The notes under the pieces: model-generated
What the model was told of the DNA's origin: nothing
What the model saw: the letters and a program-made list of their open reading frames with translations, nothing else
Databases searched by the model: none
Assembly (NCBI RefSeq): GCF_000423305.1
Contig: NZ_AUHS01000019.1
Location: 47,324 to 111,323 of the forward strand
Length of the DNA: 64,000 nucleotides
Reading direction: 5' to 3'
Source: Legionella moravica DSM 19234
Lineage (GTDB): Bacteria; Pseudomonadota; Gammaproteobacteria; Legionellales; Legionellaceae
Position numbers and translations under genes: made by a program
Shown here: positions 35,905 to 46,150 of the stretch, one piece after another
Position numbering within the stretch: position 1 is the stretch's first letter
Layout of the letters: every line of letters begins with the position of its first letter

Positions 35905-37035
35905 ATGTTTGGAAAACTACTACTAATCAGTGGTTTCACTGTATCTTTGGCTGTAAATGCCGCATCCGAAATGCCCTTGTTGGCACATCTTACCGAAATC
36001 GCTGGTGCTTCAGGCTTTGAAAAGCCTGTACGACAGGCGATGCAAAAGAATTGGCAACCTTTATTAACTGATTTAAAGGTGGATGGAATGGGCAACTTGA
36101 TTGGGCGCAAAAACAACCAGCATGGTCCCAAATTACTGTTGATGGCACATTTGGATGAAACTGGTTTTATGGTCGAATCCATTACTCCGGAGGGATTTTT
36201 AAAAGTAGTTCCTTTGGGGGGGATTGCTAATTCAGTTATTTATGCCCAGCGCTGGACAGTCACCACTGCGCAAGGTCCTGTTTTAGCTTATTCTGGCATG
36301 GATTCGCCTCATCTGTTAGGAGATAAGAAAATGCTTGGATCTCCTGATATGAACTTTTTGTTTTTGGATATAGGGGCGGAGAGCCAGGAGCAGGCGCAAA
36401 AAGAGTTTGGTATACGTCCTGGGCTTGAAGTGACACCAATCAGTGAGTTTAGTCGATTAAGCAGTCATCGATTTTTGGCTAAAGCACTGGATGATCGTAT
36501 CGGTCTTGCTTCAATTACCGATATGCTGGAGTTATTGAAACAGAAACAACAACCGAATCAGCTGTATGTTGCGGCAACGGTGCAAGAAGAAATTGGATTA
36601 CGCGGAGCCAGTACTGTTTATAAGGCGACACATCCTGACGTGGCAATTAACATTGAAGTGGGGATAGCTGATGATTATCCTGCTCTGCTTGCAGAGCGTA
36701 AAAACCGTATATTTTTAGGAAAAGGCCCCAGCGTATTTGTATACGATCATTCAATGATTCCCAATCAGGAGCTGCTTGAATGGGTTATTGAACTGGCTAA
36801 TAAGAATTATATTCCCTTACAGCTTGAAGTGGAGCCTGGATATGGTGAGGATGGAGCAAAAATTCAAGCCTCCGGTTCGGGTGTTCCTGTAGTAAATATT
36901 GGCATTCCTATTCGTTATGCACATCAGCACGCCGGTATTTTTGATAAACGAGATTATGATAATGCAGTGAAGCTGATGACGCTGATCGCCGAGCATTTAA
37001 ATCAGGATGTTGTAGACAATATTAAAAAGAGTTGA
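35905..37035 (+). CDS. M42-family metallopeptidase with signal peptide
   Basis: 376 residues. M42 (glutamyl/TET aminopeptidase) fold with all expected metal-site motifs: MAHLDETGF, LDDRIG, QEEIG, NIEVG and a C-terminal YAHQHAG. Unlike the typical cytosolic M42 enzymes it starts with an apparent Sec signal (LLLISGFTVSLAVNAAS, cleavage after VNA), so it probably works in the periplasm or outside the cell. GGGA lies seven bases before the ATG. Probable role: trimming of peptides for amino-acid nutrition (inference from family and export). Confidence 0.88.
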   Translation: MFGKLLLISGFTVSLAVNAASEMPLLAHLTEIAGASGFEKPVRQAMQKNWQPLLTDLKVDGMGNLIGRKNNQHGPKLLLMAHLDETGFMVESITPEGFLKVVPLGGIANSVIYAQRWTVTTAQGPVLAYSGMDSPHLLGDKKMLGSPDMNFLFLDIGAESQEQAQKEFGIRPGLEVTPISEFSRLSSHRFLAKALDDRIGLASITDMLELLKQKQQPNQLYVAATVQEEIGLRGASTVYKATHPDVAINIEVGIADDYPALLAERKNRIFLGKGPSVFVYDHSMIPNQELLEWVIELANKNYIPLQLEVEPGYGEDGAKIQASGSGVPVVNIGIPIRYAHQHAGIFDKRDYDNAVKLMTLIAEHLNQDVVDNIKKS

Positions 37036-37206
37036 TATTTGTTCTGACAGAACTAAAGTAAGCACAATATAGAAGGAACTGGATATTATAATACTCAAGG
37101 TACTGTGCCTGTTTTGTAAGCCCCGTTTGAACTTCAATTGCCCATTGTGTAATATCGATGTTCGAGCGGTGAATCATTAGAAGCGCTATAGAGAGGGATG
37201 TACGAT

Positions 37207-38700
37207 ATGGATTTTAGAGATGAAATGAACAAAGTAATTGGATTGAGTCTGGAGGAATTCAGAGCTTATATCCTTCGCAAATTACAACAGGATAAGAATT
37301 ATCTTCAAAGGCTCTTTTGGTTACCCAATGGCTCGCAATTGACTGTTTTAAATTATTTGATTGAACAGCATCAAGAACCTGTGAACGATCCTGAAGCAGC
37401 AGAACCTCCAATACAACTGATGGATAAAATCGATGTGATTCTGGAGTTATCCAGTAATGTGAATGTTGGTGAACCCATACACCAGGCTATTACTTCAGGA
37501 AAAACTCTATTGGCGCTCCATTTGTTACAAGCCGATAAAATGAATTGTTCACTGGTCGAATACATTACTGTCAATGTAATCAGTGCGCTTAATGCCTTGA
37601 GAGAAAAGGCCAAAGAATTGGCCTCAGAGTTACAATCATTCCTGTTTGATGTGAATAAACGGGATAATGAAGGCCATACGCTGCTTTCATTGGCAATAGA
37701 TACCAAAAATCCAGAATTACTTATCCATATTCTGGTCAAAGATCCTAATATTCATGCGGTAACCAACAGATCAAATGCTCAGGCAAAATTTCAACCACTT
37801 CATCAGGCTGTTGTTTTGGATTATGCCGATGGAGTTCGATTATTAGCTCATGAAGGAGCGAACCTCTCAAATCCTATGGGAGTTATGAAAGATACTCCTG
37901 TTTTGTTGGCTTCCCGTTTGGGTAAAATTAATGCATTGGAAGCGTTAATGGAGTTTCCAGTAGAGAAACTCAATCTTGATGCAGAAAATAATCATTATTT
38001 TGAAGATAAAAAAACAGGTCATACTGCAATTGAAGAGTTGTGCGTGCGTATTGCAAAGAATGAAGGAAAGGGAGATGCTCTTCGAGGTGTGGCTGTTTTA
38101 TTATGTCATGGCGCCGAACCTCCTCGTAATGAAAGCATGCGTACTTTATTACGTAATAATCGTGTTACTTTATTAAAGGCTGTACACCGTTATCTGGAAG
38201 ACAAACCGGACCTTGTCGATCCCTTTGTCAATCGATGCCATCTTACAGAAAGTGCACTACATTGTATTGTTTACGCTGATCATTCCTGGGGAAGTTCGAT
38301 TCGTCATCTTCTAGGTAGCCCTTGTTCTGCAGCCTTTTTGGTTGAGGAGTTGGTTATTCGAAAATACAGCAATACCTTAGTTGCTCAAGGCTCAAATGAG
38401 CCATTACAAACTGCTGCAAGTGCTAATTTGTCTACAGAACACGATCCTCTAAAACTCTATGCTGAATTCGTGAGACGCTATAAACAAGCTTATGAAAACC
38501 AACTGCTACCTAATTTCTGGAGTACTATGCGATGGATGATAGCAGAGGGGCGCAGTGATTGGGGAGCAGTTGAGCGTTACTCAAAAACTTATCCTAAAAG
38601 CCGGACCGGGATCATCTATAACGAAATGTTTCCAAAATTTAATATGCCAGATGATTTTGATAATGAAGCTCAGGATAAGCCTTTGGCAAATCGAATTTGA
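37207..38700 (+). CDS. ankC: Ankyrin-repeat protein, likely Dot/Icm effector (AnkC/LegA12-like)
   Basis: 497 residues from the ATG at 37207, nine bases after AGGG; an ATG nine bases earlier sits right on the Shine-Dalgarno. Ankyrin-type helices are visible at about 90-260 (EPIHQAITSGKTLLALHLL, GHTLLSLAIDTKNPELL, PLHQAVVLDYADGVRLL, TPVLLASRLGKINALEAL), and a Trp/Tyr-rich C-terminal domain of unknown function follows. No signal peptide. From memory, L. pneumophila has the ankyrin effector AnkC (LegA12) next to hflK at this point. The hydrophilic acidic tail (DDFDNEAQDK) fits a Dot/Icm signal. Host target unknown. Confidence 0.82.
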   Translation: MDFRDEMNKVIGLSLEEFRAYILRKLQQDKNYLQRLFWLPNGSQLTVLNYLIEQHQEPVNDPEAAEPPIQLMDKIDVILELSSNVNVGEPIHQAITSGKTLLALHLLQADKMNCSLVEYITVNVISALNALREKAKELASELQSFLFDVNKRDNEGHTLLSLAIDTKNPELLIHILVKDPNIHAVTNRSNAQAKFQPLHQAVVLDYADGVRLLAHEGANLSNPMGVMKDTPVLLASRLGKINALEALMEFPVEKLNLDAENNHYFEDKKTGHTAIEELCVRIAKNEGKGDALRGVAVLLCHGAEPPRNESMRTLLRNNRVTLLKAVHRYLEDKPDLVDPFVNRCHLTESALHCIVYADHSWGSSIRHLLGSPCSAAFLVEELVIRKYSNTLVAQGSNEPLQTAASANLSTEHDPLKLYAEFVRRYKQAYENQLLPNFWSTMRWMIAEGRSDWGAVERYSKTYPKSRTGIIYNEMFPKFNMPDDFDNEAQDKPLANRI

Positions 38701-38841
38701 GTGGTGTTGCCATGTCAGTTTATGGGCATGGCTCTATTTGCAGCAGAACTTAAATAATAAATCTTGAAACAGTATCTACTTGCTTAAACTTGATATACCC
38801 CATAGAATTCTAGCTTTCTTTAAACATGTTAGGAGTGGTAC

Positions 38842-39984
38842 ATGGGGTGGAATGAGCCAGAAAAAGGCAAGGATCCATGGAAGGGTAAAAATCAGCCTCC
38901 AGATCTTGATGAGGCTTTAAAGCGTATTCATGAAAAATTGAAGAACACTTTTTTTGGAGGCAATGGTTCATCCGAAAATCAATCATCTGGTGGATCAAGT
39001 GGTGGTTTGTTGGCGATGATAGTCGCCCTGATTGCTTTTATCCTCTGGGTTCTTTCTGGAATATTTATTGTCGATCCTGCGGAACAAGCGGTCATTTTGC
39101 GATTTGGTAAATATGTTGAGACCGTAGGCCCAGGACCTCATTGGATACCAAGAATAATTTCATCCAAAATCGTCATGAATGTTGATCGGGTTATGGATTA
39201 TTCATACTCAGCACAGATGTTGACCAGTGATGAAAATCTGGTAGCGGTATCTTTGGCTGTACAATACCGGATCAGTGATTTACAGCAGTATTTATTTAAT
39301 GTTGCAAATCCTGAAGAGAGCCTGCAGCAAGCCACCTCCAGTGCGTTAAGACAGGTAGTCGGCACGACTACTCTGGATCAGATTATCACTGAAGGCCGGG
39401 AAATCTGGGGAAATAGTGTGCAGGATACTTTGGTGAAAACACTGGATATATACAAGCCAGGAATTTCAATTGTTAACGTATCTCCTCAACCTGCCCGCGC
39501 ACCTGAGAGTGTGCAGGATGCCTTTGATGATGCCATTAAAGCTCAGGAAGATGAAAAACGATTTAAAGAACAGGCTTATGCCTATGCGGCTAAGGTAATT
39601 CCTATTGCTGAGGGTAATGCCAGTCGTATTGAACAGGAGGCCGAGGCCTATTCAAAACAAGTTGTTTTACGTGCTCAGGGAGAGGTTGCCGAATTTTTAG
39701 CTCTACTTCCTCAATTTGTTGCATCACCACAAATTATGTCCGAACGTATGTATCTTGAGACCATGCAAAAGGTATTGAACAGCAGTACTAAAATTATTGT
39801 CGACAGTAAATCGGGCAATATGCTTTATTTGCCTTTGGATAAAATCATTGGCAACCAGAATGCTACTCAAACCAATAGCACAAAGAGCAAAATCAGTACT
39901 GTGAATAGTGCTAATGATAATGACAGTTTAATACTTTCTGGACGAGATCTCACCAGACCTACTTACAGTCAAGGGAGGGATTAA
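38842..39984 (+). CDS. hflK: HflK, SPFH-family membrane protein
   Basis: 380 residues. A Gly/Pro-rich cytosolic N-terminus (MGWNEPEKGKDPWKG) is followed by one membrane segment (about 53-75), an SPFH/prohibitin domain in the periplasm (about 75-260) and a long helix. With HflC it forms a large cage around the FtsH protease and modulates membrane protein turnover. AGGAG precedes the ATG; hflC starts two bases after the stop. The usual upstream hfq-hflX genes are absent here. Confidence 0.96.
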   Translation: MGWNEPEKGKDPWKGKNQPPDLDEALKRIHEKLKNTFFGGNGSSENQSSGGSSGGLLAMIVALIAFILWVLSGIFIVDPAEQAVILRFGKYVETVGPGPHWIPRIISSKIVMNVDRVMDYSYSAQMLTSDENLVAVSLAVQYRISDLQQYLFNVANPEESLQQATSSALRQVVGTTTLDQIITEGREIWGNSVQDTLVKTLDIYKPGISIVNVSPQPARAPESVQDAFDDAIKAQEDEKRFKEQAYAYAAKVIPIAEGNASRIEQEAEAYSKQVVLRAQGEVAEFLALLPQFVASPQIMSERMYLETMQKVLNSSTKIIVDSKSGNMLYLPLDKIIGNQNATQTNSTKSKISTVNSANDNDSLILSGRDLTRPTYSQGRD

Positions 39985-39986
39985 TT

Positions 39987-40901
39987 ATGAATGCTACCAA
40001 GACAAGCATCGGTATTGTTTTATTTTTAATTTTAGTTTTATTGTTGACCAGTGTCTTTACTGTAACTCAGGGGCAACAAGGAATTATTTTACGTTTAGGC
40101 AGGCTGGTAAAAGATGCTCAGACCGACAAAGTGAAAGTCCTTAAGCCAGGACTGCATTTTAAAACCCCTTTTATTGAAAGCGTTCGCATTTTTGATACTC
40201 GTATACAGACTATGGACATCAAATCTACTCGAATAGTGACTAAAGAAAAAAAGGATGTGATGGTTGATTATTATGTTAAATGGCAGATCGCTGATTTAGC
40301 ACAATATTTTAAATCCACAGGGGGTAATGAATTTAAGGCTGAAACGCTGTTGGAACAACAATTGAATACTTTATTACGTGCCCAATTTGGTAAACGTACC
40401 ATTTCAGATGCTGTTTCCGGTGGCCGTGAAGACGTCATGGAATTACTACGAAATGCGGCTGAAAAACAAGCAGGTGAATTGGGTATTAATGTAGTTGACG
40501 TTCGTATTAAAGGCATAGAGCTTCCTGCTAATACCAGCAATGCGATTTATCAACGCATGCGCGCCGACATGCAGAAAATTGCAAACAGACATCGCGCTGA
40601 TGGGCAAGCTGCGGCTGAGGAAATACAAGCTAAAGCTGATGCTAATGTTATGGTCTTACTGGCGAAAACGAAAAGTAATGCCCAACGGACCCGTGCGATT
40701 GGACAAGCGGAAGCGGCAGCGATATACGCTAAGGCTTACGGTCAAAACAAAGAGTTTTTTGCTTTGTATCGAAGTTTAATTGCCTATGAAGGTAGTTTTA
40801 ATAATAAAAAAGATATTTTGGTTTTGGATCAAAGCAGTTCGTTTTTTGATTACTTTAAACACGCCATGCCAAAAAATGATGGTGTAGCTGCTAAAAATTA
40901 A
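39987..40901 (+). CDS. hflC: HflC, SPFH-family partner of HflK
   Basis: 304 residues. An N-terminal membrane anchor (about 8-28) is followed by an SPFH domain containing QGIILRLGRLVKDAQTDK and ADMQKIANRHRADGQAAAEE. GGAGG lies eight bases before the ATG, inside the 3' end of hflK. Forms the HflKC complex with HflK. purA follows 67 bases later, the same hflK-hflC-purA neighbourhood as in many gammaproteobacteria. Confidence 0.96.
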   Translation: MNATKTSIGIVLFLILVLLLTSVFTVTQGQQGIILRLGRLVKDAQTDKVKVLKPGLHFKTPFIESVRIFDTRIQTMDIKSTRIVTKEKKDVMVDYYVKWQIADLAQYFKSTGGNEFKAETLLEQQLNTLLRAQFGKRTISDAVSGGREDVMELLRNAAEKQAGELGINVVDVRIKGIELPANTSNAIYQRMRADMQKIANRHRADGQAAAEEIQAKADANVMVLLAKTKSNAQRTRAIGQAEAAAIYAKAYGQNKEFFALYRSLIAYEGSFNNKKDILVLDQSSSFFDYFKHAMPKNDGVAAKN

Positions 40902-40959
40902 TTATAATGTCCGATTTTGCTGAAATCGGGTTCAAGATCAATCAGCTTTTGCAGACTAA

Positions 40960-42267
<1,308 letters not shown>

Positions 42268-42278
42268 TATGCATTGAT

Positions 42279-42311
42279 AGCCTGGAACATCATGCTGGTT
42301 CCAGGCTTATT
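42279..42311 (+). terminator. Terminator after purA
   Basis: 10-bp stem AGCCTGGAAC (42279-42288) with complement GTTCCAGGCT (42298-42307), followed by TATTT. It starts 12 bases after the purA stop. Confidence 0.8.
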
Positions 42312-42330
42312 TCATGAACCATCAGATCTC

Positions 42331-42605
42331 CACGGCTGTCCCATTAAAAAAATGACGTCTTTCCGAGCGTAGCGAGGAATCTCCTGCAAATTGGCACAAT
42401 CTGAATTAATGCATTAATTATCATTACCTTTTAAACTCTTTTTTTTACAAGGAATTTAATGATGTCATCAGAAGATGTACCTAGATTTTTATATCATTTC
42501 GACTGATATGATTTTAATGGCCGCATTTTAATGGGATCGTGCAACCTTGCAGGAGATTCCTCGCTACGCTCGGAAAGACGTCATTTTTTTAATGGGACAG
42601 CCGTG
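42331..42605. mobile_element. MITE-like element, copy 2 (275 bp)
   Basis: Same element as at 17119-17392, in the same orientation. The terminal inverted repeats are 59 bp and perfect here, with outer bases CACGGCTGTCCC, and it is flanked by a perfect 10-bp direct repeat ATCAGATCTC (42321-42330 and 42606-42615). The interior differs from copy 1 by one T indel and two substitutions. The arms differ from copy 1 at three positions, and each change is mirrored on the opposite arm. No transposase inside. It fills the gap between purA and the CoA-binding protein gene. Confidence 0.9.
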
Positions 42606-42624
42606 ATCAGATCTCGTCATCCTC

Positions 42625-43023
42625 TTACTCTTTATAACCTAGTACTACTAAAATACAGGGGCCTTTAGCAATAACATTTATTTGATTTATCCTACAACTG
42701 TCTATAGCTCGCTCACTTTCCGCACCAGGTTGCATCCAAATATTTTTAATTCCTTTATTAATGGCTTCATTAACACAAAGCTCAGTAATTGGGGGTGGAG
42801 TAATGATTGAGATACTTTGTACATCATCAGGCAACTCACTTATATTGGATACTACCGCCAAACCTTCAATTTGTGCTTCATGGGGATTTACTGGATACAC
42901 CTTTTTCCCATGCTGAATGTAGCACCGCAATACTTTATTACCGTATTTGTCACGATTTGAAGAGGCCCCAATGACTGCAAATGAACTGGATGTAAAAAAC
43001 TGGTCTATTGAATGGGTTGGCAT
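42625..43023 (-). CDS. CoA-binding (YccU-like) protein
   Basis: 132 residues from the ATG at 43023; the frame extends to a TTG at 43071, but family proteins start near here. Rossmann-like CoA-binding fold: FAVIGASSNRDKYGNKVL, then KVYPVNPHEAQIEG and IWMQPGAES. Small proteins of this family bind CoA; their physiological role is undefined. The gene ends 20 bases from copy 2 of the MITE-like element. Confidence 0.87.
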   Translation of the reverse strand: MPTHSIDQFFTSSSFAVIGASSNRDKYGNKVLRCYIQHGKKVYPVNPHEAQIEGLAVVSNISELPDDVQSISIITPPPITELCVNEAINKGIKNIWMQPGAESERAIDSCRINQINVIAKGPCILVVLGYKE

Positions 43024-43132
43024 GATTAATGGGTTCCTAAAGTGCAAGTAGAGTGTAGATAAGAATATCAATGATTTCTCAGGATGTGAATGTGCTTGTT
43101 TTGCTAAATAAGGCGATAGGTACTTAGGTCAC

Positions 43133-43160
43133 TGGTCATGTTTCGGTTGTACTTTATAAT
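43133..43160 (+). promoter_or_regulatory. Promoter-like TGGTCA-TATAAT facing a hairpin
   Basis: TGGTCA (43133-43138), 16 bases and a perfect TATAAT (43155-43160) on the + strand, directly followed by the terminator-like hairpin at 43169-43203. No + strand gene follows until 44949. Confidence 0.35.
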
Positions 43161-43168
43161 GATTAATT

Positions 43169-43203
43169 AACCCGCATTTATTGAGTCTTAAATGCGGGTT
43201 TTT
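43169..43203 (+). terminator. Perfect 12-bp terminator hairpin
   Basis: AACCCGCATTTA (43169-43180) and its complement (43189-43200) with T's continuing to 43203 on the + strand. It lies between two - strand genes, just beyond the adenosine deaminase-like stop, so it may end that transcript despite having its T-run on the other strand. Confidence 0.65.
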
Positions 43204-43221
43204 ATGTATCCTGTTTGAGAA

Positions 43222-44697
43222 TTAAAACGTGTTTTCAAAGGCTATTAATTTTTGTTCTAATTGCCATTGTAATTTTGCTTTTTCACTTTGATTGATAAAA
43301 CTGTGGCATATCGCACTGTTTAAATCCTTACATTCAGCAACTGGCTCTGCACTATCTGCATTATTCCAAAGGCTTTTTCCTGGAAGAAAAGCATAAGTCA
43401 GAGTGTTTCTATTAATTTGCTTCAGGGTGGGATAATCCAGTCCGTGGCCTAGCACTGCTTCTACGTATTGCCGTGTTAAATCGGTCCTTAAAACGCCTTC
43501 ATCATCCGTTGATAAAACCACAGGAACGTGATGAGCCAAGTAATAATTGAGGGGGTGATTACGGCCTGATACATTCAGTAATTTCTGATTGCTGATTAGG
43601 TTTATTTCAACTGGTACATGATGATCTGCCATATACTGTAGGGTTTTTTCGGCATTATTTTCATAGGCTATAGACACACCATGCCCAATTCTTTGTGCCT
43701 GTCCGGTTGTTAAAGCATCGTGTATATGGAACCTCAGATCTTCAGGAGTAACAGATTCTGGAGCCAATTCGCCAGCATGCAAGGAAATGTTGACATTGGG
43801 GTATTGCTTATGGAGATAGTCAAAGATTTGCATTTGTTTGTGATAGTCACGCAAAGAAATAATACCGTCTTCTGGCTGAACCAAATTAACGCCAACCAGA
43901 TTTCCTTTAGACAAATTGACTGCTTCAAAGGCATTCAACGCCTGAGCGAATACGCTGTCTATTGGTTGCTCGCGAAGCACATAGTACAATACTTTGATTT
44001 TAACTTTGCAGACCTCTTTATCCGGGGTTGTTGTGCAGCCTAATTCATTGTGGGCTTCTTTAAGCATTCGATCACTTTCAAAAACAGTTTGTTCTATATT
44101 ATTTTTAAAGTCTTTGTTTTCCAGAAGAATTTTTTTCTTTTGGTCGAAATTATCGGTGTTTTTGATCAACTCTCCAAAACGAAGCGAATTGGCATTATCA
44201 GTAATGTCCATTAGTTCCAAATACTGTTCTTGTTGTTGCGCTGCTGTTCGAATGACATCTGCGATTAATTGCGGCCTGTAATCAAAGACAATCGGCATAT
44301 ACTTCATGAAGCCATTAAAAAAATGATCGTGCCCTGTTTCTTTTCCAGGAATAAAGTCTTTTAGTGACCAGTCCCGAATAACAGAGGCATAGAGTTCGGG
44401 CTTATAAAACAGGTCTTTTATCTGAATGCCATCACAATGAAGAGATGTCTTACTCACTGAAAAATTAGATAAATCAATACAATATTTACCATTAGCTGCT
44501 AACGACACCATGGTTTCTGGATAAGGTCCTCCAGCAAGATGATAATGTAATTCCCCACCTTTAGGCATGTTTTTAAAAAATGCATACAGCGCATTGGGAT
44601 CTGTTTTAATCGTATTAAAATAATTATTAATCTCTGCATGAACAGGTGATAAGAATAATGAACAGAAGAACAGCGAAAGTGTTTTATTAAGATTCAT
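43222..44697 (-). CDS. Secreted adenosine deaminase-like enzyme (ADGF type)
   Basis: 491 residues. Sec signal peptide (LSLFFCSLFLSPVHA, cleavage after VHA). Metal-dependent amidohydrolase of the adenosine deaminase family: HYH zinc ligands at 51-53, then SLHAGEL with the catalytic His and Glu, RIGHGVSI and VLSTDDEGV. The long N-terminal part and the export signal match the secreted ADGF/CECR1-like branch, not cytosolic Add. Probable role: extracellular or periplasmic conversion of adenosine to inosine; substrate inferred. Divergent from a periplasmic binding protein gene. Confidence 0.88.
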   Translation of the reverse strand: MNLNKTLSLFFCSLFLSPVHAEINNYFNTIKTDPNALYAFFKNMPKGGELHYHLAGGPYPETMVSLAANGKYCIDLSNFSVSKTSLHCDGIQIKDLFYKPELYASVIRDWSLKDFIPGKETGHDHFFNGFMKYMPIVFDYRPQLIADVIRTAAQQQEQYLELMDITDNANSLRFGELIKNTDNFDQKKKILLENKDFKNNIEQTVFESDRMLKEAHNELGCTTTPDKEVCKVKIKVLYYVLREQPIDSVFAQALNAFEAVNLSKGNLVGVNLVQPEDGIISLRDYHKQMQIFDYLHKQYPNVNISLHAGELAPESVTPEDLRFHIHDALTTGQAQRIGHGVSIAYENNAEKTLQYMADHHVPVEINLISNQKLLNVSGRNHPLNYYLAHHVPVVLSTDDEGVLRTDLTRQYVEAVLGHGLDYPTLKQINRNTLTYAFLPGKSLWNNADSAEPVAECKDLNSAICHSFINQSEKAKLQWQLEQKLIAFENTF

Positions 44698-44948
44698 AAT
44701 GAGCTATTGATTGTCAGGTAATTATGAATTATCGCATAAAACAGCTAAATACCATAGAGATTGATTGGTGTGATTGGGTACTTCATTAAATTCATCTTAA
44801 CCTACCTCAGCTCCAAAATCAGTTTTGATGCCAGCGTTTACTATCTGATAGAAGTTATGCTCTTGAATGCTTTGAAGAATGATGAATAATCATTGTATTT
44901 ATGATGCATTCATAGCAGAATATTTTTTAAGATTCATAACCACTGAAG

Positions 44949-46070
44949 ATGAATATGCCTAAAATAGTGTTGAAAACCACATTGATATACTGCGCTTTTA
45001 TCGTATGGATGATTGGTGGAGGAATCATTCAGGCTGCTGTACGAACGCCTGATCTGAACGATAAAACCAGTGTTACGGTTAATGTGGGAATCTACGCTCC
45101 ATTCTCAAATCAATCTGCGTTTATAGGTAGAAATATTCTTGCCGCTATGGAAATGGGACGTGATCAATTAAAATCCTCTCGAATTCATTATACGTTCTAC
45201 ACTTTGGATGAGCTACCAAAACAAAGTCATGCCGCTGAGACGCTTCAAAAATTTGTCACGACCCACCATATCAATGTTTTAGTAACTGAAGGTTCTGATA
45301 ATGGTTTATTGGCAGCGCCCCTTGCACGTAAAAACAATATTCTGCATTTTAGCTTGGCCAATGATCCTGCAATTGCTGATGGCAAGAATAACTTTCTGGC
45401 CTGGAGTCCTGCCTATGAACAAGCGGCTGTTTTGGTTGAAGAACTCCAGCGTAAAAAGATAGGCCAAATCGGGATTATAACTTCAAAACGCCCTTCATCC
45501 ATGGTTTTAACGCAAAGCGTGATAAAGCAGTTACAGCTTCATTCTGCAATTAAAATTGCTGCTTATGAGCAGATTGAACCTGGAATGAAGGACGTTTCGC
45601 ATCTAATTCAGAGCATTGAAAAGAAAAAACCGGATTTGTATTTTATTATGGCTTCTCCTGAGGATATTGAAATCATCCAATCAGAAATGAGCCATGCTCA
45701 TGTGAACAAACCGATAACCAGTATTATCGGAAGGGTGACCCCTAAGGTAATGAAAGTTTTTGATGGGCAATGGTATATTGATACTCATGAAATGAAACCT
45801 GAATTTATCCAAAAGTTTAAGGAACACTATCTAAATTATCCTGTAACTGAAGCAGGATATGCCTTTGATGTATTTCACATTTTGAATCAAAGTGTTGCCA
45901 TGGTGTTGAAAACCAAACATCATTTTTCCAGTAAGGAAGTTGCCAATCAAATTCATGTACTGGCAAAAGGAACAGGGGTAATGGGACCATTTAATTTAGA
46001 AAAAAATGGTGTTTTGTTTACCAAATCTGAGATCAAAACCATAAAAGACGGTCATGTAGTCACTGTTTAA
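44949..46070 (+). CDS. Periplasmic ligand-binding protein (Leu/Ile/Val-binding type)
   Basis: 373 residues. Signal peptide (hydrophobic 10-29, cleavage near IQA-A). Type I periplasmic-binding fold of the branched-chain amino acid receptor family: VNVGIYAPFSNQSAFIGRNIL, then NVLVTEGSDNGLLAAPLA. No ABC permease or ATPase gene is nearby, so it is an orphan receptor whose ligand is unknown. Divergent from the adenosine deaminase-like gene (251-base gap, no clear promoter seen). Confidence 0.85.
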   Translation: MNMPKIVLKTTLIYCAFIVWMIGGGIIQAAVRTPDLNDKTSVTVNVGIYAPFSNQSAFIGRNILAAMEMGRDQLKSSRIHYTFYTLDELPKQSHAAETLQKFVTTHHINVLVTEGSDNGLLAAPLARKNNILHFSLANDPAIADGKNNFLAWSPAYEQAAVLVEELQRKKIGQIGIITSKRPSSMVLTQSVIKQLQLHSAIKIAAYEQIEPGMKDVSHLIQSIEKKKPDLYFIMASPEDIEIIQSEMSHAHVNKPITSIIGRVTPKVMKVFDGQWYIDTHEMKPEFIQKFKEHYLNYPVTEAGYAFDVFHILNQSVAMVLKTKHHFSSKEVANQIHVLAKGTGVMGPFNLEKNGVLFTKSEIKTIKDGHVVTV

Positions 46071-46094
46071 TTAATTATGGTTTATAAAAAGACT

Positions 46095-46127
46095 GATGGG
46101 CATGTCGCTTTAGCAACAATGCCCATC
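46095..46127. terminator. Bidirectional hairpin between binding protein and ctpA
   Basis: 9-bp stem GATGGGCAT (46095-46103) and ATGCCCATC (46119-46127) between two convergent genes. Confidence 0.55.
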
Positions 46128-46150
46128 GAATAGATTGTTCTGTTTGGTTA

